DNA of 64,000 nucleotides, taken from contig NZ_AP014936.1 of NCBI RefSeq assembly GCF_002355415.1, positions 930,001 through 994,000 on the forward strand. The letters are read 5' to 3'. Every line of letters starts with the position of its first letter. Position 1 is the stretch's first letter. A program made the translations under genes and the position numbers. Under the pieces are notes generated by a model, which worked only from the letters and a program-made list of their open reading frames with translations, had not been told where the DNA came from and did not search any database. This document shows, in pieces, positions 9,274 to 17,870 of this stretch. The stretch comes from Sulfurifustis variabilis (GTDB taxonomy: Bacteria; Pseudomonadota; Gammaproteobacteria; Acidiferrobacterales; Sulfurifustaceae).

Positions 9274-9797
9274 TCGCGCCGACTCGAGGAGAGTCGGAGA
9301 GGGACAGTACGCGCAGGCATCCGACTGACTGGTTTGGACGCAGCAGTCGGGCACCCCCCCTCGTCGCAGCCTGCGGTACTGTCCGCCAAGAGGAGATGCA
9401 CAAAGCGCGCCATGCCCTGGCCCGTTCGATCCGGTGACTTGCCGGGGGACCGCCGGTGGCGCGCGACCGATAGACCGCACACCAGCCGTAGTACCGAAAC
9501 AGTCCGCGACCCCTGCGTCACCCGCCTGGAGCTGGGCGCGCTTGCGCTGAGGCGCACCGGTACGGTGCGATACCGAAACGGGCTGCCCGATCGATCTGCC
9601 GCCCTCGGTCGAATAGCCGTTTCCGGCATCCGTCCGTGGGCACGGGGGCACGGCCCGGTGACCGGCTTTCCGAGCCCCCGGTCGTCCGCAAGAAGGGCGG
9701 GTGTCCGGCCCGATCCGGCCGTCCGGGCGACGGACTACACTTCGGGAAAGCGGGCAGGAGCGGCAGGGGCCGTTCCCACAAGCAGACTGTGTAGACC
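9274..9797. other. intergenic region without a convincing gene
   Basis: This is 524 bases. Open frames on both strands are Arg/Pro/Ser-rich and look like shadows. The region contains the 83-base palindromic structure listed separately and several partial copies of GTACCG-type words. The promoter of the zinc-ribbon gene at 9798 should be near its right end. Confidence 0.45.
9302..9384. repeat. long imperfect inverted repeat with nested hairpin
   Basis: Arms GGACAGTACGCGCAGGC (9302-9318) and GCCTGCGGTACTGTCC (9369-9384) are reverse complements apart from two bases absent from the right arm. Inside, CCGACTG (about 9321-9327) can pair with CAGTCGG (about 9344-9350). There is no T-run, so an ordinary intrinsic terminator is unlikely. 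It could be a REP/MITE-like element or a structured RNA. Confidence 0.55.
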
Positions 9798-10238
9798 ATG
9801 CCATCGGCACAAGAGCGGGCAAAGGCGCTGTCCCGCGAAATGATGAAGGCGATCAAGACGGCGAAAGCCGCGGAAGCGCGCGCGAAAAAGCTCGGTGAAG
9901 AGGTGATGCAGGCGCTCGCGGAGGCGAAGGCGGAGGCGGAAGCGGCGCGCGTCATCGTCGAGTACCCGACCGGGCGCTACGAGTGCAAGCGTTGCCGTCA
10001 GCCCGTCCTGTTCACGGAGCCGACGCGCGAGTTGCCCGTCTGCGACAGCTGCGGCAGCCGCGAGTACACGGGCCACGAGCCCAGGATCACGCGGATCCAG
10101 CCTCCGCCGCCGAAGAAATTCCCCGCCGGCATGTACGAGTGCGCGGGTTGCGGCACGCGCGTCGCGCTGGCCACCGACACGGACACGCTGTCGGCCTGCG
10201 ATCTCTGTGGCGCGGAGAAGCTGCGGCTGCTGACCTGA
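9798..10238 (+). CDS. coiled-coil protein with two zinc ribbons
   Basis: Encodes 146 residues. Residues 3-52 are an Ala/Lys/Glu-rich helix, probably a coiled coil. Two related treble-clef/zinc-ribbon units follow: [12 protein letters not shown] with CDSCGS, and [12 protein letters not shown] with CDLCGA, each providing CxxC pairs for one zinc. The units share the lead-in 'G-R/M-YEC', suggesting internal duplication. A nucleic-acid or protein binding role is plausible but unproven. It is transcribed alone and is convergent with the next gene. Confidence 0.75.
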   Translation: MPSAQERAKALSREMMKAIKTAKAAEARAKKLGEEVMQALAEAKAEAEAARVIVEYPTGRYECKRCRQPVLFTEPTRELPVCDSCGSREYTGHEPRITRIQPPPPKKFPAGMYECAGCGTRVALATDTDTLSACDLCGAEKLRLLT

Positions 10239-10275
10239 TCGATCGCCGCGCGCGCCGGCACGACGGCGCGGAACG

Positions 10276-10500
10276 CTATATTCGGGCGGGTCTCGCGGGA
10301 AGCGACCGTCCGTCTTCTCCCGGCACGGACACTCTGCGTTCGACCCAATCCGCGATCTCCCGCAACTCCTCGGGCGTGAAATCGCCGACGAGCGTCACGT
10401 CCTTGAAGCCCGGAGCCCACAGCAGCACCTTGTCGTCGTCACCGACGTAGTCCAGGCCGCCGTCTTTCTGCTTTGCCTCTTCGATTACTCTGCTGGTCAT
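10276..10500 (-). CDS. small conserved-looking protein of unknown function
   Basis: Encodes 74 residues. The ATG at 10500 is preceded on the minus strand by AAGGAGG with suitable spacing, which strongly favours it over an upstream start at 10557. The sequence VLLWAPGFKDVTLVGDFTPEELREIADWVERR suggests a small alpha/beta domain with an amphipathic helix. There are no membrane segments and no known motif. Function is unknown. Confidence 0.65.
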   Translation of the reverse strand: MTSRVIEEAKQKDGGLDYVGDDDKVLLWAPGFKDVTLVGDFTPEELREIADWVERRVSVPGEDGRSLPARPARI

Positions 10501-10674
10501 CCCCCCCTCCTTTCTACGGCCATGGCGGGTTGAATCCCGTCCCGGCCCGACACCCACCGACTACTCTACCGCGATTTTCTTTCCGCGGTAGCGGGTCATT
10601 CGCGCGCTGGGAGACGGTTCAGCGGTTCTCCTGAGCGCCGCCAGGGGGTTAGCGCAGGCTGTGGAGAAAAAGCT

Positions 10675-12492
10675 TCAGGCTCCGACCGGAGCGTTCAGGG
10701 TTTCCGCCGCGGGCATCGCGCGGAACTGCAGGGCGGCGAGCCGCGCGTACAGACCCTGCTCGGCCATGAGCTGCTCGTGCCGGCCGCTCGCCGCGATGCG
10801 GCCGCGATCCATCACCAGGATGCGGTCGACGCGGCGCACGGTCGCGAGACGGTGCGCGATGATCAAGGTCGTACGGTGGCGCATCAGGCGCGCGAGCGCG
10901 TCCTGCACCAGGCGCTCGCTTTCCGCGTCGAGCGCGCTCGTCGCCTCGTCGAGGAGCAGCAGCGCCGGGTCGCGCAGGATGGCGCGCGCGATCGCGATGC
11001 GCTGGCGCTGCCCGCCGGAGAGCCGCACGCCGCGTTCGCCGAGGAACGTCGCGAATCCCTGTGGCAGCCGGTCGAGGAACTCGGTCGCGTGCGCCGCCTC
11101 CGCCGCGCGGCGCACGTCGTCGTCGGTGACGCTCTCGTGGCCGTAGCGGATGTTCTCCCACGCGTCCGCGCCGAAGATCACCGGGTCCTGCGGCACGAGC
11201 GCGATGCGCCGGCGAAGCGCGCGCGGATCGGCGTCACGCACGTCGACGCCGTCGAAGCGGATCGTGCCCGATTCCGGATCGTAGAACCGCAGCAGGAGCT
11301 GGAGCACGGTCGACTTGCCGGCGCCCGACGGCCCGACGAGCGCGACGTTTTCGCCCGGCTCGAGCGTGAACGAGACGTCGTCGAGCGCCTTGGCGTCCGG
11401 TCGCGAGGGATACCGGAAGGTGACCCGCCCGAGCTCGAGCCGCCCGCGCGCGGGCCCGGGCAGGGCGAGCGGGTGCACCGGCGAGGTGATGCGCGGCTCG
11501 GTGTCGAGGAGCTCGAGCAGGCGTTCGGTGGCGCCGGCGGCGCGCAGCAGCTCGCCCGCGATCTCGCTCAATGCGCCCACCGAGCCGGCCACCAGCACGG
11601 CGTAGAACACGAACGCCGACAGCTCCCCGCCGGTGAGACGCCCGGCGACCACGTCGTGCCCGCCGACCCAGAGGACCACGCTGATGGCGCCGAACGTGAG
11701 CAGCATCACCAGCGCCGTGAGGAGCGCGCTCGCGCGCGAGCGCTGCACGGCGGCGGCGAAGGCCGCTTCCACGTGCTGCCCGTAGCGTACACGGTCGACG
11801 GCCTCGTGGCAGAACGCCTGCACGGTGCGGATGCCGTGCAGCACCTCGTCGACGTAGGCGCCGACGTCGGCGATACGGTCCTGGCTCGCGCGCGAGAACC
11901 CGCGCACCCGGTGGCCCAGCAGCCAGAGGGGCAGGATCACCACGGGCACGCCGAGCAGCACCAGCAGGGCGAGCTTCGGGCTCGTCACGATCAGCATGGC
12001 GAGGCCGCCGGCGATGAGGAGCGCGTTGCGCGCCGCGATCGCGAGCGTCGAGCCGACCACGACCTGCAGGAGCGACGTGTCGGTGGTGATCCGCGAGATG
12101 ACCTCGCCCGTTCGCGTGACCTCGAAGAACGTCGGGTCGAGCCGCAGCACCTGGGCGAAGACCGCTTTGCGGATGTCGGCGACCACGCGTTCCCCGATCC
12201 AGGTCACGAGGTAGACGCGCGCGGCGACCGAGACCGCCATCACCGTCACCACCACGAGGAAAAGGAGCAGGGCATGGTTCAGCGCGCCGACCGAGCCGCT
12301 GCTCAATCCCTGGTCGACGACGCGTTGCAGGACCAGCCCGAATCCGAGCACGGCACCGGCGGCGACAAGCAGCGCCGCCAGTGCGCCGGCGAGCGCGGCG
12401 CGATAGGGACGCACGAACGCGAACAGGCGCGCGAGCACCCGCAGGTTCCGGCTGCTCGGCCGCTGCTCGGTGATCGGCGCGCGACGCGCCAT
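10675..12492 (-). CDS. MsbA/LmrA-type ABC exporter half-transporter (ABCB family)
   Basis: Encodes 605 residues. Six membrane helices (about 25-310) belong to the exporter type I fold. The nucleotide-binding domain (about 345-590) has Walker A GPSGAGKST, Q-loop ALVPQDPVIFG, signature LSGGQRQRIAIARA, Walker B LLLLDEATSALD and the switch His in IIAHRLAT. All catalytic residues are present. The protein works as a homodimer in the inner membrane, and the substrate (lipid, drug or peptide) cannot be told from sequence. The start at 12492 begins MARRAPITEQRPSS; an upstream frame is open but unlikely. Confidence 0.9.
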   Translation of the reverse strand: MARRAPITEQRPSSRNLRVLARLFAFVRPYRAALAGALAALLVAAGAVLGFGLVLQRVVDQGLSSGSVGALNHALLLFLVVVTVMAVSVAARVYLVTWIGERVVADIRKAVFAQVLRLDPTFFEVTRTGEVISRITTDTSLLQVVVGSTLAIAARNALLIAGGLAMLIVTSPKLALLVLLGVPVVILPLWLLGHRVRGFSRASQDRIADVGAYVDEVLHGIRTVQAFCHEAVDRVRYGQHVEAAFAAAVQRSRASALLTALVMLLTFGAISVVLWVGGHDVVAGRLTGGELSAFVFYAVLVAGSVGALSEIAGELLRAAGATERLLELLDTEPRITSPVHPLALPGPARGRLELGRVTFRYPSRPDAKALDDVSFTLEPGENVALVGPSGAGKSTVLQLLLRFYDPESGTIRFDGVDVRDADPRALRRRIALVPQDPVIFGADAWENIRYGHESVTDDDVRRAAEAAHATEFLDRLPQGFATFLGERGVRLSGGQRQRIAIARAILRDPALLLLDEATSALDAESERLVQDALARLMRHRTTLIIAHRLATVRRVDRILVMDRGRIAASGRHEQLMAEQGLYARLAALQFRAMPAAETLNAPVGA

Positions 12493-12889
12493 AGGTGTCC
12501 GTCCCGTTGTCGCCCGGAAGAGAGAATACACCGCGGCTTGCCGGCAGACGCGGCCCGCCGCGCGCCCGGGACCGATCGGAAGCGTGCTCGCCGCGGACGT
12601 CACGGTGTGCCGCGGCCGGACGCGATAATCCGCTTCCGACAGTGAGGATATGGCACGCCCTGCGGCTGGGCGCGCCGCGCCGCGGCTTTACAGCCCTGCG
12701 GCCCGGGAGTACCGTCTGAGCACTTCTCGACCGTACGAGACCAGGGATGGTGCGAACGCGTTCGATTGCCTTCCGTTTTCGCGGCCCCGGGCCCGGGGTC
12801 GCTCCATTCCGGTTCCTGTTCGATCGCGCGGCGCGCTCCGCGCCGCCCGCGCGTTTCCGGCCTCCCGCTCAACAATAAGGAGGACACGC
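12493..12889. other. divergent intergenic region upstream of norC
   Basis: This is 397 bases between the ABC exporter (minus) and norC (plus). It should contain the nor promoter. I looked for an FNR/NNR-type TTGAT-N4-ATCAA box and a NorR-type GT-N7-AC site and found no convincing copy. A TAAGGAGG ribosome site at about 12875-12882, within AACAATAAGGAGG, serves norC. Confidence 0.45.
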
Positions 12890-13342
12890 ATGCCCACGCG
12901 CCTGACGAAGTCCGCCGCCCGCAATATCTTCTACGGCGGCTCGGCGTTCTTCCTGCTGCTCTATATCGGCCTGACCGCGCACAGCCATTACTACATGGTG
13001 AACGACTCGACCGGCGGCGCGCCCCTGACCGAATCGGTGGAGCGCGGCAAGCACGTCTGGGAGAAGCACTCCTGCATCAACTGCCACACGATCCTCGGCG
13101 AGGGCGCCTACTTCGCGCCGGAGCTCGGCAATGTCTGGGTGCGCTACGGCGGGCGGGACAACCCCGACGGCGCCCGCGCCGGCCTCAAGGCGTGGATGAA
13201 GGCGCAACCGACCGGCGTGCCCGGCCGCCGGCAGATGCCGCAGTTCAACCTGACGGAGCAGGAGCTCGATGACCTCATCGACTTCCTGCGCTGGACCAGC
13301 CTGATCAACACCCAGGGCTGGCCGCCGAACGACGCCGGTTGA
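12890..13342 (+). CDS. norC: nitric oxide reductase subunit C (membrane-anchored cytochrome c)
   Basis: Encodes 150 residues. One N-terminal membrane anchor (about 12-30) is followed by a periplasmic cytochrome c domain with heme-attachment motif CINCH (62-66), in the family phrase WEKHSCINCHTILGEGAYFAPEL, and an axial Met in RRQMPQFNL. NorC passes electrons from soluble carriers to NorB for 2 NO reduction to N2O. The ATG follows a full TAAGGAGG. It begins a tight norCBQD operon. Confidence 0.96.
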   Translation: MPTRLTKSAARNIFYGGSAFFLLLYIGLTAHSHYYMVNDSTGGAPLTESVERGKHVWEKHSCINCHTILGEGAYFAPELGNVWVRYGGRDNPDGARAGLKAWMKAQPTGVPGRRQMPQFNLTEQELDDLIDFLRWTSLINTQGWPPNDAG

Positions 13343-13357
13343 GGGAGGACCGCCCCG

Positions 13358-14722
13358 ATGAAATACGCCACGCAGCGCATCGCCTATCCGTACATCGTCG
13401 TCGCGCTCGTCCTTTTCGCACTGCAGGTCATATTCGGCGTGCTCGCCGGCACCGTTTATGTCATGCCGCATTTCCTGGCCGACGTGCTGCCGTTCAGCAT
13501 CCTGCGGATGGTGCACACCAACGCGCTCATCTTCTGGACGCTCCTCGGTTTCTTCGCCGCCGCCTATTACCTCGTTCCCGAGGAGGCCGAGCGGGAGATC
13601 GAGAGTCCGATGCTCGCGTACGTGCAGCTCGCGATCCTCACGATCGGCGGCGTCGCCTCCATCGTCGGTTACCTGTTCGGTTATCACGGCGGCCGGGAGT
13701 TTCTGGAGCAGCCGCTGTGGGTGAAGGTCGGCATCGTCGTCGCGGCGCTCATCTTCCTCTACAACATCAGCATGACGGTGCTGAAGGGCCGCAAGACGGT
13801 GGTGGCGACGATCCTCCTGATCGGCCTGTGGGGCACGGCGCTCTTTTTCCTGTTCGCGTTCTACAACCCGGCGAACCTCGCGGTCGACAAGCTCTACTGG
13901 TGGGACGTGGTCCACATCTGGGTGGAAAACGTGTGGATGCTGATCATGGCGTCGGTGCTCGCGTTCATGATGATCAAGCTGACCGGCGTCGACCGCGAGG
14001 TGATCGAGAAGTGGCTCTACGTCATCGCGGCGCTGATCCTGGTGTCCGGCCTGATCGGCACCGGGCATCACTACTACTGGATCGGCGCGCCCGCATACTG
14101 GCAGTGGCTGGGCAGCATCTTCTCGACGCTCGAGGTCGTGCCGCTCTTCGCGCTGGTGTTCTTCGCGTTCATGATGGTCTGGCGGGGCGGGCGCGAGCAC
14201 CCGAACAAGGCGGCGCTCCTGTGGGCGCTCGGCACCGTGGTGGCGGCCTTCTTCGGCGCCGGGGTGTGGGGCTTCATGCACACGCTCTCGTTCGTCAACT
14301 TCTACACCCACGGCACGCAGATCACCGCGGCGCACGGCCACCACGCCTACTACGGAGCCTACGTCTCGATCAACCTCGCGATGTTCACCTACATGATGCC
14401 GCACCTGCGCAGCTTTCGGCTGCCGTACAACCAGATCCTCAACATGTGGAGCTTCTGGCTGATGACGCCGGCGATCTTCTTCATGACCTTCACCCTGACC
14501 TTCGCCGGCGTGGTGCAGGTGCACCTGCAGCGGGTCATGGGCATGAACTACATGGCGGCACAGCAGCAGCTCGACCTGTTCTACTGGATGCGCCTCGGCG
14601 CGGGCGCGGTCGTCATGATCGGCGCCTTCCTCTTCATTTACGCCACGCTCGGCCCGGCGAAGCGCGAGGAGCCGGCGTACATGGCCCGGGTCCCCGAGGT
14701 CACGGGAGGCGAGACCGTATGA
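13358..14722 (+). CDS. norB: nitric oxide reductase catalytic subunit B
   Basis: Encodes 454 residues, 12 membrane helices, heme-copper oxidase superfamily. The low-spin heme and active-site ligands are visible: RMVHTNALIFW, GTGHHYYWIGAP, and THGTQITAAHGHHAYYGAY with the following helix SINLAMFTYMMPHL. The length (about 450) is that of a short cNOR type that pairs with NorC, not the longer quinol qNOR. It lies 15 bases after norC and overlaps norQ by four bases (ATGA). It reduces NO to N2O in the inner membrane. Confidence 0.97.
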   Translation: MKYATQRIAYPYIVVALVLFALQVIFGVLAGTVYVMPHFLADVLPFSILRMVHTNALIFWTLLGFFAAAYYLVPEEAEREIESPMLAYVQLAILTIGGVASIVGYLFGYHGGREFLEQPLWVKVGIVVAALIFLYNISMTVLKGRKTVVATILLIGLWGTALFFLFAFYNPANLAVDKLYWWDVVHIWVENVWMLIMASVLAFMMIKLTGVDREVIEKWLYVIAALILVSGLIGTGHHYYWIGAPAYWQWLGSIFSTLEVVPLFALVFFAFMMVWRGGREHPNKAALLWALGTVVAAFFGAGVWGFMHTLSFVNFYTHGTQITAAHGHHAYYGAYVSINLAMFTYMMPHLRSFRLPYNQILNMWSFWLMTPAIFFMTFTLTFAGVVQVHLQRVMGMNYMAAQQQLDLFYWMRLGAGAVVMIGAFLFIYATLGPAKREEPAYMARVPEVTGGETV

Positions 14723-15528
14723 CGCGTGGAGCAAACCTGGCGATGGCGGAGCGCGAAATCCCGTTCTACCAGCCGTTGGGCGAGGAGTGCGCCCTGTTCG
14801 AGCACGCCTACCGCCGCCGGCTGCCCTTGCTTCTCAAGGGGCCGACCGGCTGCGGCAAGACGCGCTTCGTCACCCACATGGCGGCCCGCCTCGGGCGGGC
14901 GTGCTACACGGTCGCGTGCCACGACGACCTCACCGCCGCCGATCTCACCGGCCGCTATCTCCTCCGCGGCGGGGACACCGTGTGGGTGGACGGCCCGCTC
15001 ACGCGCGCGGTGCGCGAGGGCGCGATCTGCTATCTCGACGAGGTGGTGGAGGCGCGCAAGGACGTGACGGTGGTGCTGCATCCGTTGACGGACGACCGGC
15101 GGGTGCTTCCGCTCGAGCGCACCGGCGAGCTGCTCGAGGCGTCGGAGGGGTTCATGCTCGTCGTCTCCTACAACCCGGGCTATCAGAACATCCTGAAGAA
15201 CCTGAAGCCGAGCACCCGTCAGCGCTTCCTCGCGCTCGAGTTCGGTTTCCCCCCGCCGGAGCTCGAGACCGCGATCGTCGCGCGGGAAAGCGGCCTCGCG
15301 AAGGAGCGCTGCGCCGCGCTGGTGCGCCTCGCGCACCGGTTGCGCGAGCTCAAGGAGCAGGATCTGGAGGAGGGCGTGTCCACGAGGCTGCTCGTCTACT
15401 GCGCGACGCTGATCAGCGCCGGCGTGAGCCCGGACTTCGCCGTGCGCACCGCCCTCATCGAGCCGCTGACCGACGACCCCGACGTGAAGGCGGGCCTGCT
15501 CGAGGTGGTGCGGGCGGCGTACGGCTGA
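14719..15528 (+). CDS. norQ: NorQ, MoxR/CbbQ-type AAA+ ATPase for NO reductase activation
   Basis: Encodes 269 residues. Walker A GPTGCGKT (41-48), Walker B AICYLDEVVEA, sensor segment VVSYNPGYQNI and the arginine-containing LKPSTRQRF match the NirQ/NorQ/CbbQ family. With NorD it inserts non-heme iron (FeB) into NorB. The start overlaps the norB stop (ATGA), implying translational coupling; an internal ATG at 14743 is an alternative. norD starts two bases after its stop. Confidence 0.93.
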   Translation: MTRGANLAMAEREIPFYQPLGEECALFEHAYRRRLPLLLKGPTGCGKTRFVTHMAARLGRACYTVACHDDLTAADLTGRYLLRGGDTVWVDGPLTRAVREGAICYLDEVVEARKDVTVVLHPLTDDRRVLPLERTGELLEASEGFMLVVSYNPGYQNILKNLKPSTRQRFLALEFGFPPPELETAIVARESGLAKERCAALVRLAHRLRELKEQDLEEGVSTRLLVYCATLISAGVSPDFAVRTALIEPLTDDPDVKAGLLEVVRAAYG

Positions 15529-15530
15529 CC

Positions 15531-17453
15531 GTGAGCTTCTGGGAGCTGCAGGAGACCGTCGGGCGATACTGGCACCGGTGGGCCGGCGCCGCGGCGAGTT
15601 ACCCGCATCACCCGCAAGCCGCGGTCCGTCTCGAGGAGCTGAGTGCACGCCTCGCCGTCTTTTACCGCGGCCTCGGCGGGTCGGGCGGCGTGCGCCTGGC
15701 CGGCGGCGGTCCGGTCGCCTCGCGCCATCGCTTGAGGCTCCGCCAGCGACTGGGGCTCGGCGACGAGGAGCGCCTCGAGCGACCGGCCTTCGACGGGGAG
15801 ACGCTGACGCTGCCCGAGCGCGTCGATTGTTTTCCGGACCGATCGCTCAACGTACAGCTGTACTTCTGGCTCGCCGCCTTCTTCGCGCATGCGCCCGATG
15901 CGTGGCCGCGGAGCGACGATGCCTTGCAGCGCGATGTCCTCGCGCTCCGGCTGGCTGACCGTGCGACGCGGCATGTGTTGCGGGACTGGCCTGGCCTCAG
16001 GGCGTCCCACTCGGCGCTCTCCCGGGCGGCGCGCGCGATGCGGGGGCGGCGCGCGCTTGCCGGCGTCGAGGCGGGGCTCGAGGAAGTCGTCGTGCATCTG
16101 CTCGGCGACGAGCCGCCGAAGAGCGATGCCGGCCGCGCGCTCCTCGCGGCGGTGCGCGGAGAGCCCGACGGCGTTCCGCGCCTGAGCGCCCCGCGCGGCT
16201 ACCGCCCGTTTTTGCCTGCCCCGATCTGGGGGGTCGTCATCGAACGTCATCGATCCCGGACCGGAAGCCGCGGCGAGGAGCCGGGCGGAGGCGGCGCCGA
16301 CGGCGGCGAGCGCCGGCTGCAGGCCAGGCGCCGCGGACTGGACGAAAGCCGCCGCCGGGACGCGCTCGTGATGTTTCCGCTCGAGCATGTCCCGATGCTG
16401 GCGGAGATGGCGAACCTCAATCGGCCGGTCGAGGACGACGACCTCGAGGGCGCGCGACAGGCGGCCGAGGCGCTCGACGAGATCGCTCTGGGCAGCCACG
16501 AGGCCAGGGCGAGCACCCGCCTCAGGCTCGATCTCGACGTCGGCAGCGAGACCGTCGCGACCGGCGCGCTTGCCGGGGAACGCACGTATCCCGAGTGGGA
16601 CTACACGCGACGGCGCTACCTCCCCGATCATTGCCGCGTGCTCGCCGAGCCGGCCACCGAGGAGGGCAGCGACTGGCAACCCGACGCCGAAGCGCGGCGG
16701 CGCATTCGCGCGGTTCGACGCCAGTTCGAGGCGCTGCGTCCGAAGCGACAGGTGTTCCCGGCGCAGCGCGACGGCGCCGAGCTGGATCTGAACGCCCTCG
16801 TGCGCTCGCACACCGACCGCCTCGCCGGCGGCCCCGGCTCGGATCGCGTCTATCTCGAGGCGCGCAACGCCGAGCGCGATCTCGCCGTCGCCATCCTGGT
16901 CGACGCCTCCCTCTCGGCCGACAGCTGGGTGGACAACCGTCGCGTGCTCGACGTGGAGAAGGAGGCGGTGCTCTGTCTCAGCCACGGTCTCGCCGCCTGC
17001 GGCGATGACCACGGGATCTACGCCTTCACTTCCCGCAAGCGTCACGCCGTGACGGTGCGCACGATCAAGGAGTTCGAGGATCCGCTGAACGCCGTCGTGC
17101 GTCGGCGTCTGGAAGCGCTGACACCGGGGTACTACACCCGGATGGGCGCGGCCGTCCGGCACGTGGCCGCCCGGCTCGCGGAAAGGGTGAACCGCCATCG
17201 CCTGCTGCTCCTGCTGACCGACGGCAAGCCGAACGATCTCGACCACTACGAGGGCCGCTACGGCGTCGAGGACACCCGCCGCGCGATCCGCGAGGCGCGC
17301 CGGCAGGGGTTGGCGGTCTTCGGCATCACCGTCGATCGCAAGGCGCGCGACTATTTCCCCTATCTGTTCGGAGGCGGGGCTTACGCCATCGTCGGACGCG
17401 TGGCACGGCTGCCCGCGGCGCTTCCCGCGCTCTATCGGCAGATCACCCGCTGA
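15531..17453 (+). CDS. norD: NorD, von Willebrand A-domain protein for NO reductase activation
   Basis: Encodes 640 residues starting at GTG right after norQ. The N-terminal half is helical. The C-terminal VWA domain (from about 450) has the MIDAS start DLAVAILVDASLSADSW, the Thr-bearing segment TPGYYTRMGAAVRH and LLLLLTDGKPNDLDHY. The first motif is DASLS, consistent with a metal-binding DxSxS. NorD partners the NorQ hexamer in FeB insertion. No norE, norF or nor regulator follows. The strand then continues with an unrelated small gene. Confidence 0.93.
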   Translation: MSFWELQETVGRYWHRWAGAAASYPHHPQAAVRLEELSARLAVFYRGLGGSGGVRLAGGGPVASRHRLRLRQRLGLGDEERLERPAFDGETLTLPERVDCFPDRSLNVQLYFWLAAFFAHAPDAWPRSDDALQRDVLALRLADRATRHVLRDWPGLRASHSALSRAARAMRGRRALAGVEAGLEEVVVHLLGDEPPKSDAGRALLAAVRGEPDGVPRLSAPRGYRPFLPAPIWGVVIERHRSRTGSRGEEPGGGGADGGERRLQARRRGLDESRRRDALVMFPLEHVPMLAEMANLNRPVEDDDLEGARQAAEALDEIALGSHEARASTRLRLDLDVGSETVATGALAGERTYPEWDYTRRRYLPDHCRVLAEPATEEGSDWQPDAEARRRIRAVRRQFEALRPKRQVFPAQRDGAELDLNALVRSHTDRLAGGPGSDRVYLEARNAERDLAVAILVDASLSADSWVDNRRVLDVEKEAVLCLSHGLAACGDDHGIYAFTSRKRHAVTVRTIKEFEDPLNAVVRRRLEALTPGYYTRMGAAVRHVAARLAERVNRHRLLLLLTDGKPNDLDHYEGRYGVEDTRRAIREARRQGLAVFGITVDRKARDYFPYLFGGGAYAIVGRVARLPAALPALYRQITR

Positions 17454-17693
17454 CGGCTTCGGATGCCCGCTAAACCGCTGTCTTTCTCGGGATTTACCGG
17501 CCCGGCCGCACCGACGTCTTCCGGTCGGTTGCGGCATCGCGGGCCAGCGACCGAATAGCGGTTCCGGACGGCGCAAACTGGCGTATCATCCGAGGTCGGC
17601 CGGGCCGGCCGAACGGCCGGGGACCGCCGAGTAGAACAAAGGGAGGTTGCGTCGGAAGGTTCCTGCGGGGCATGACATCACTGGGGAGCGATC

Positions 17694-17858
17694 ATGAACT
17701 ACGACTCGGAAAAGCTGGGTGGCATCATCGATACGCTCAAGCGGGCTCAGGAGAATCTCAACCAGGGTGACGACTTCGAGGCGCGACGGCTGGTGGGCGG
17801 CGCTTACGAGCACCTGGGCCACGTCCTGCGTCAGCTGGACCTCCCCGGAAACGATTGA
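17694..17858 (+). CDS. 54-residue hypothetical protein
   Basis: The frame reads MNYDSEKLGGIIDTLKRAQ and ends LGHVLRQLDLPGND. GGGGAG lies about 7 bases before the ATG. The product is a soluble, acidic, probably all-helical hairpin with no Cys or membrane segment. A candidate -10 (TATCAT, near 17584) lies upstream. It is too short to assign. It is unlikely to be part of the nor operon, because 240 bases with GC-rich hairpins (GGCCGGCCGAACGGCC near 17605) separate them. Confidence 0.65.
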   Translation: MNYDSEKLGGIIDTLKRAQENLNQGDDFEARRLVGGAYEHLGHVLRQLDLPGND

Positions 17859-17870
17859 GGCGCGCGCGGC

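Noticed and set aside
9334-9843. 169-codon open frame before and overlapping the zinc-ribbon gene
   Set aside because: Arg/Pro/Ser-rich with no conserved features, runs through the palindrome and overlaps a gene with clear zinc motifs.
12869-14734. Minus-strand open frame opposite norC and norB
   Set aside because: Composition is His/Glu/Arg-rich as expected from antisense of membrane-protein codons. norCB motifs are unambiguous.
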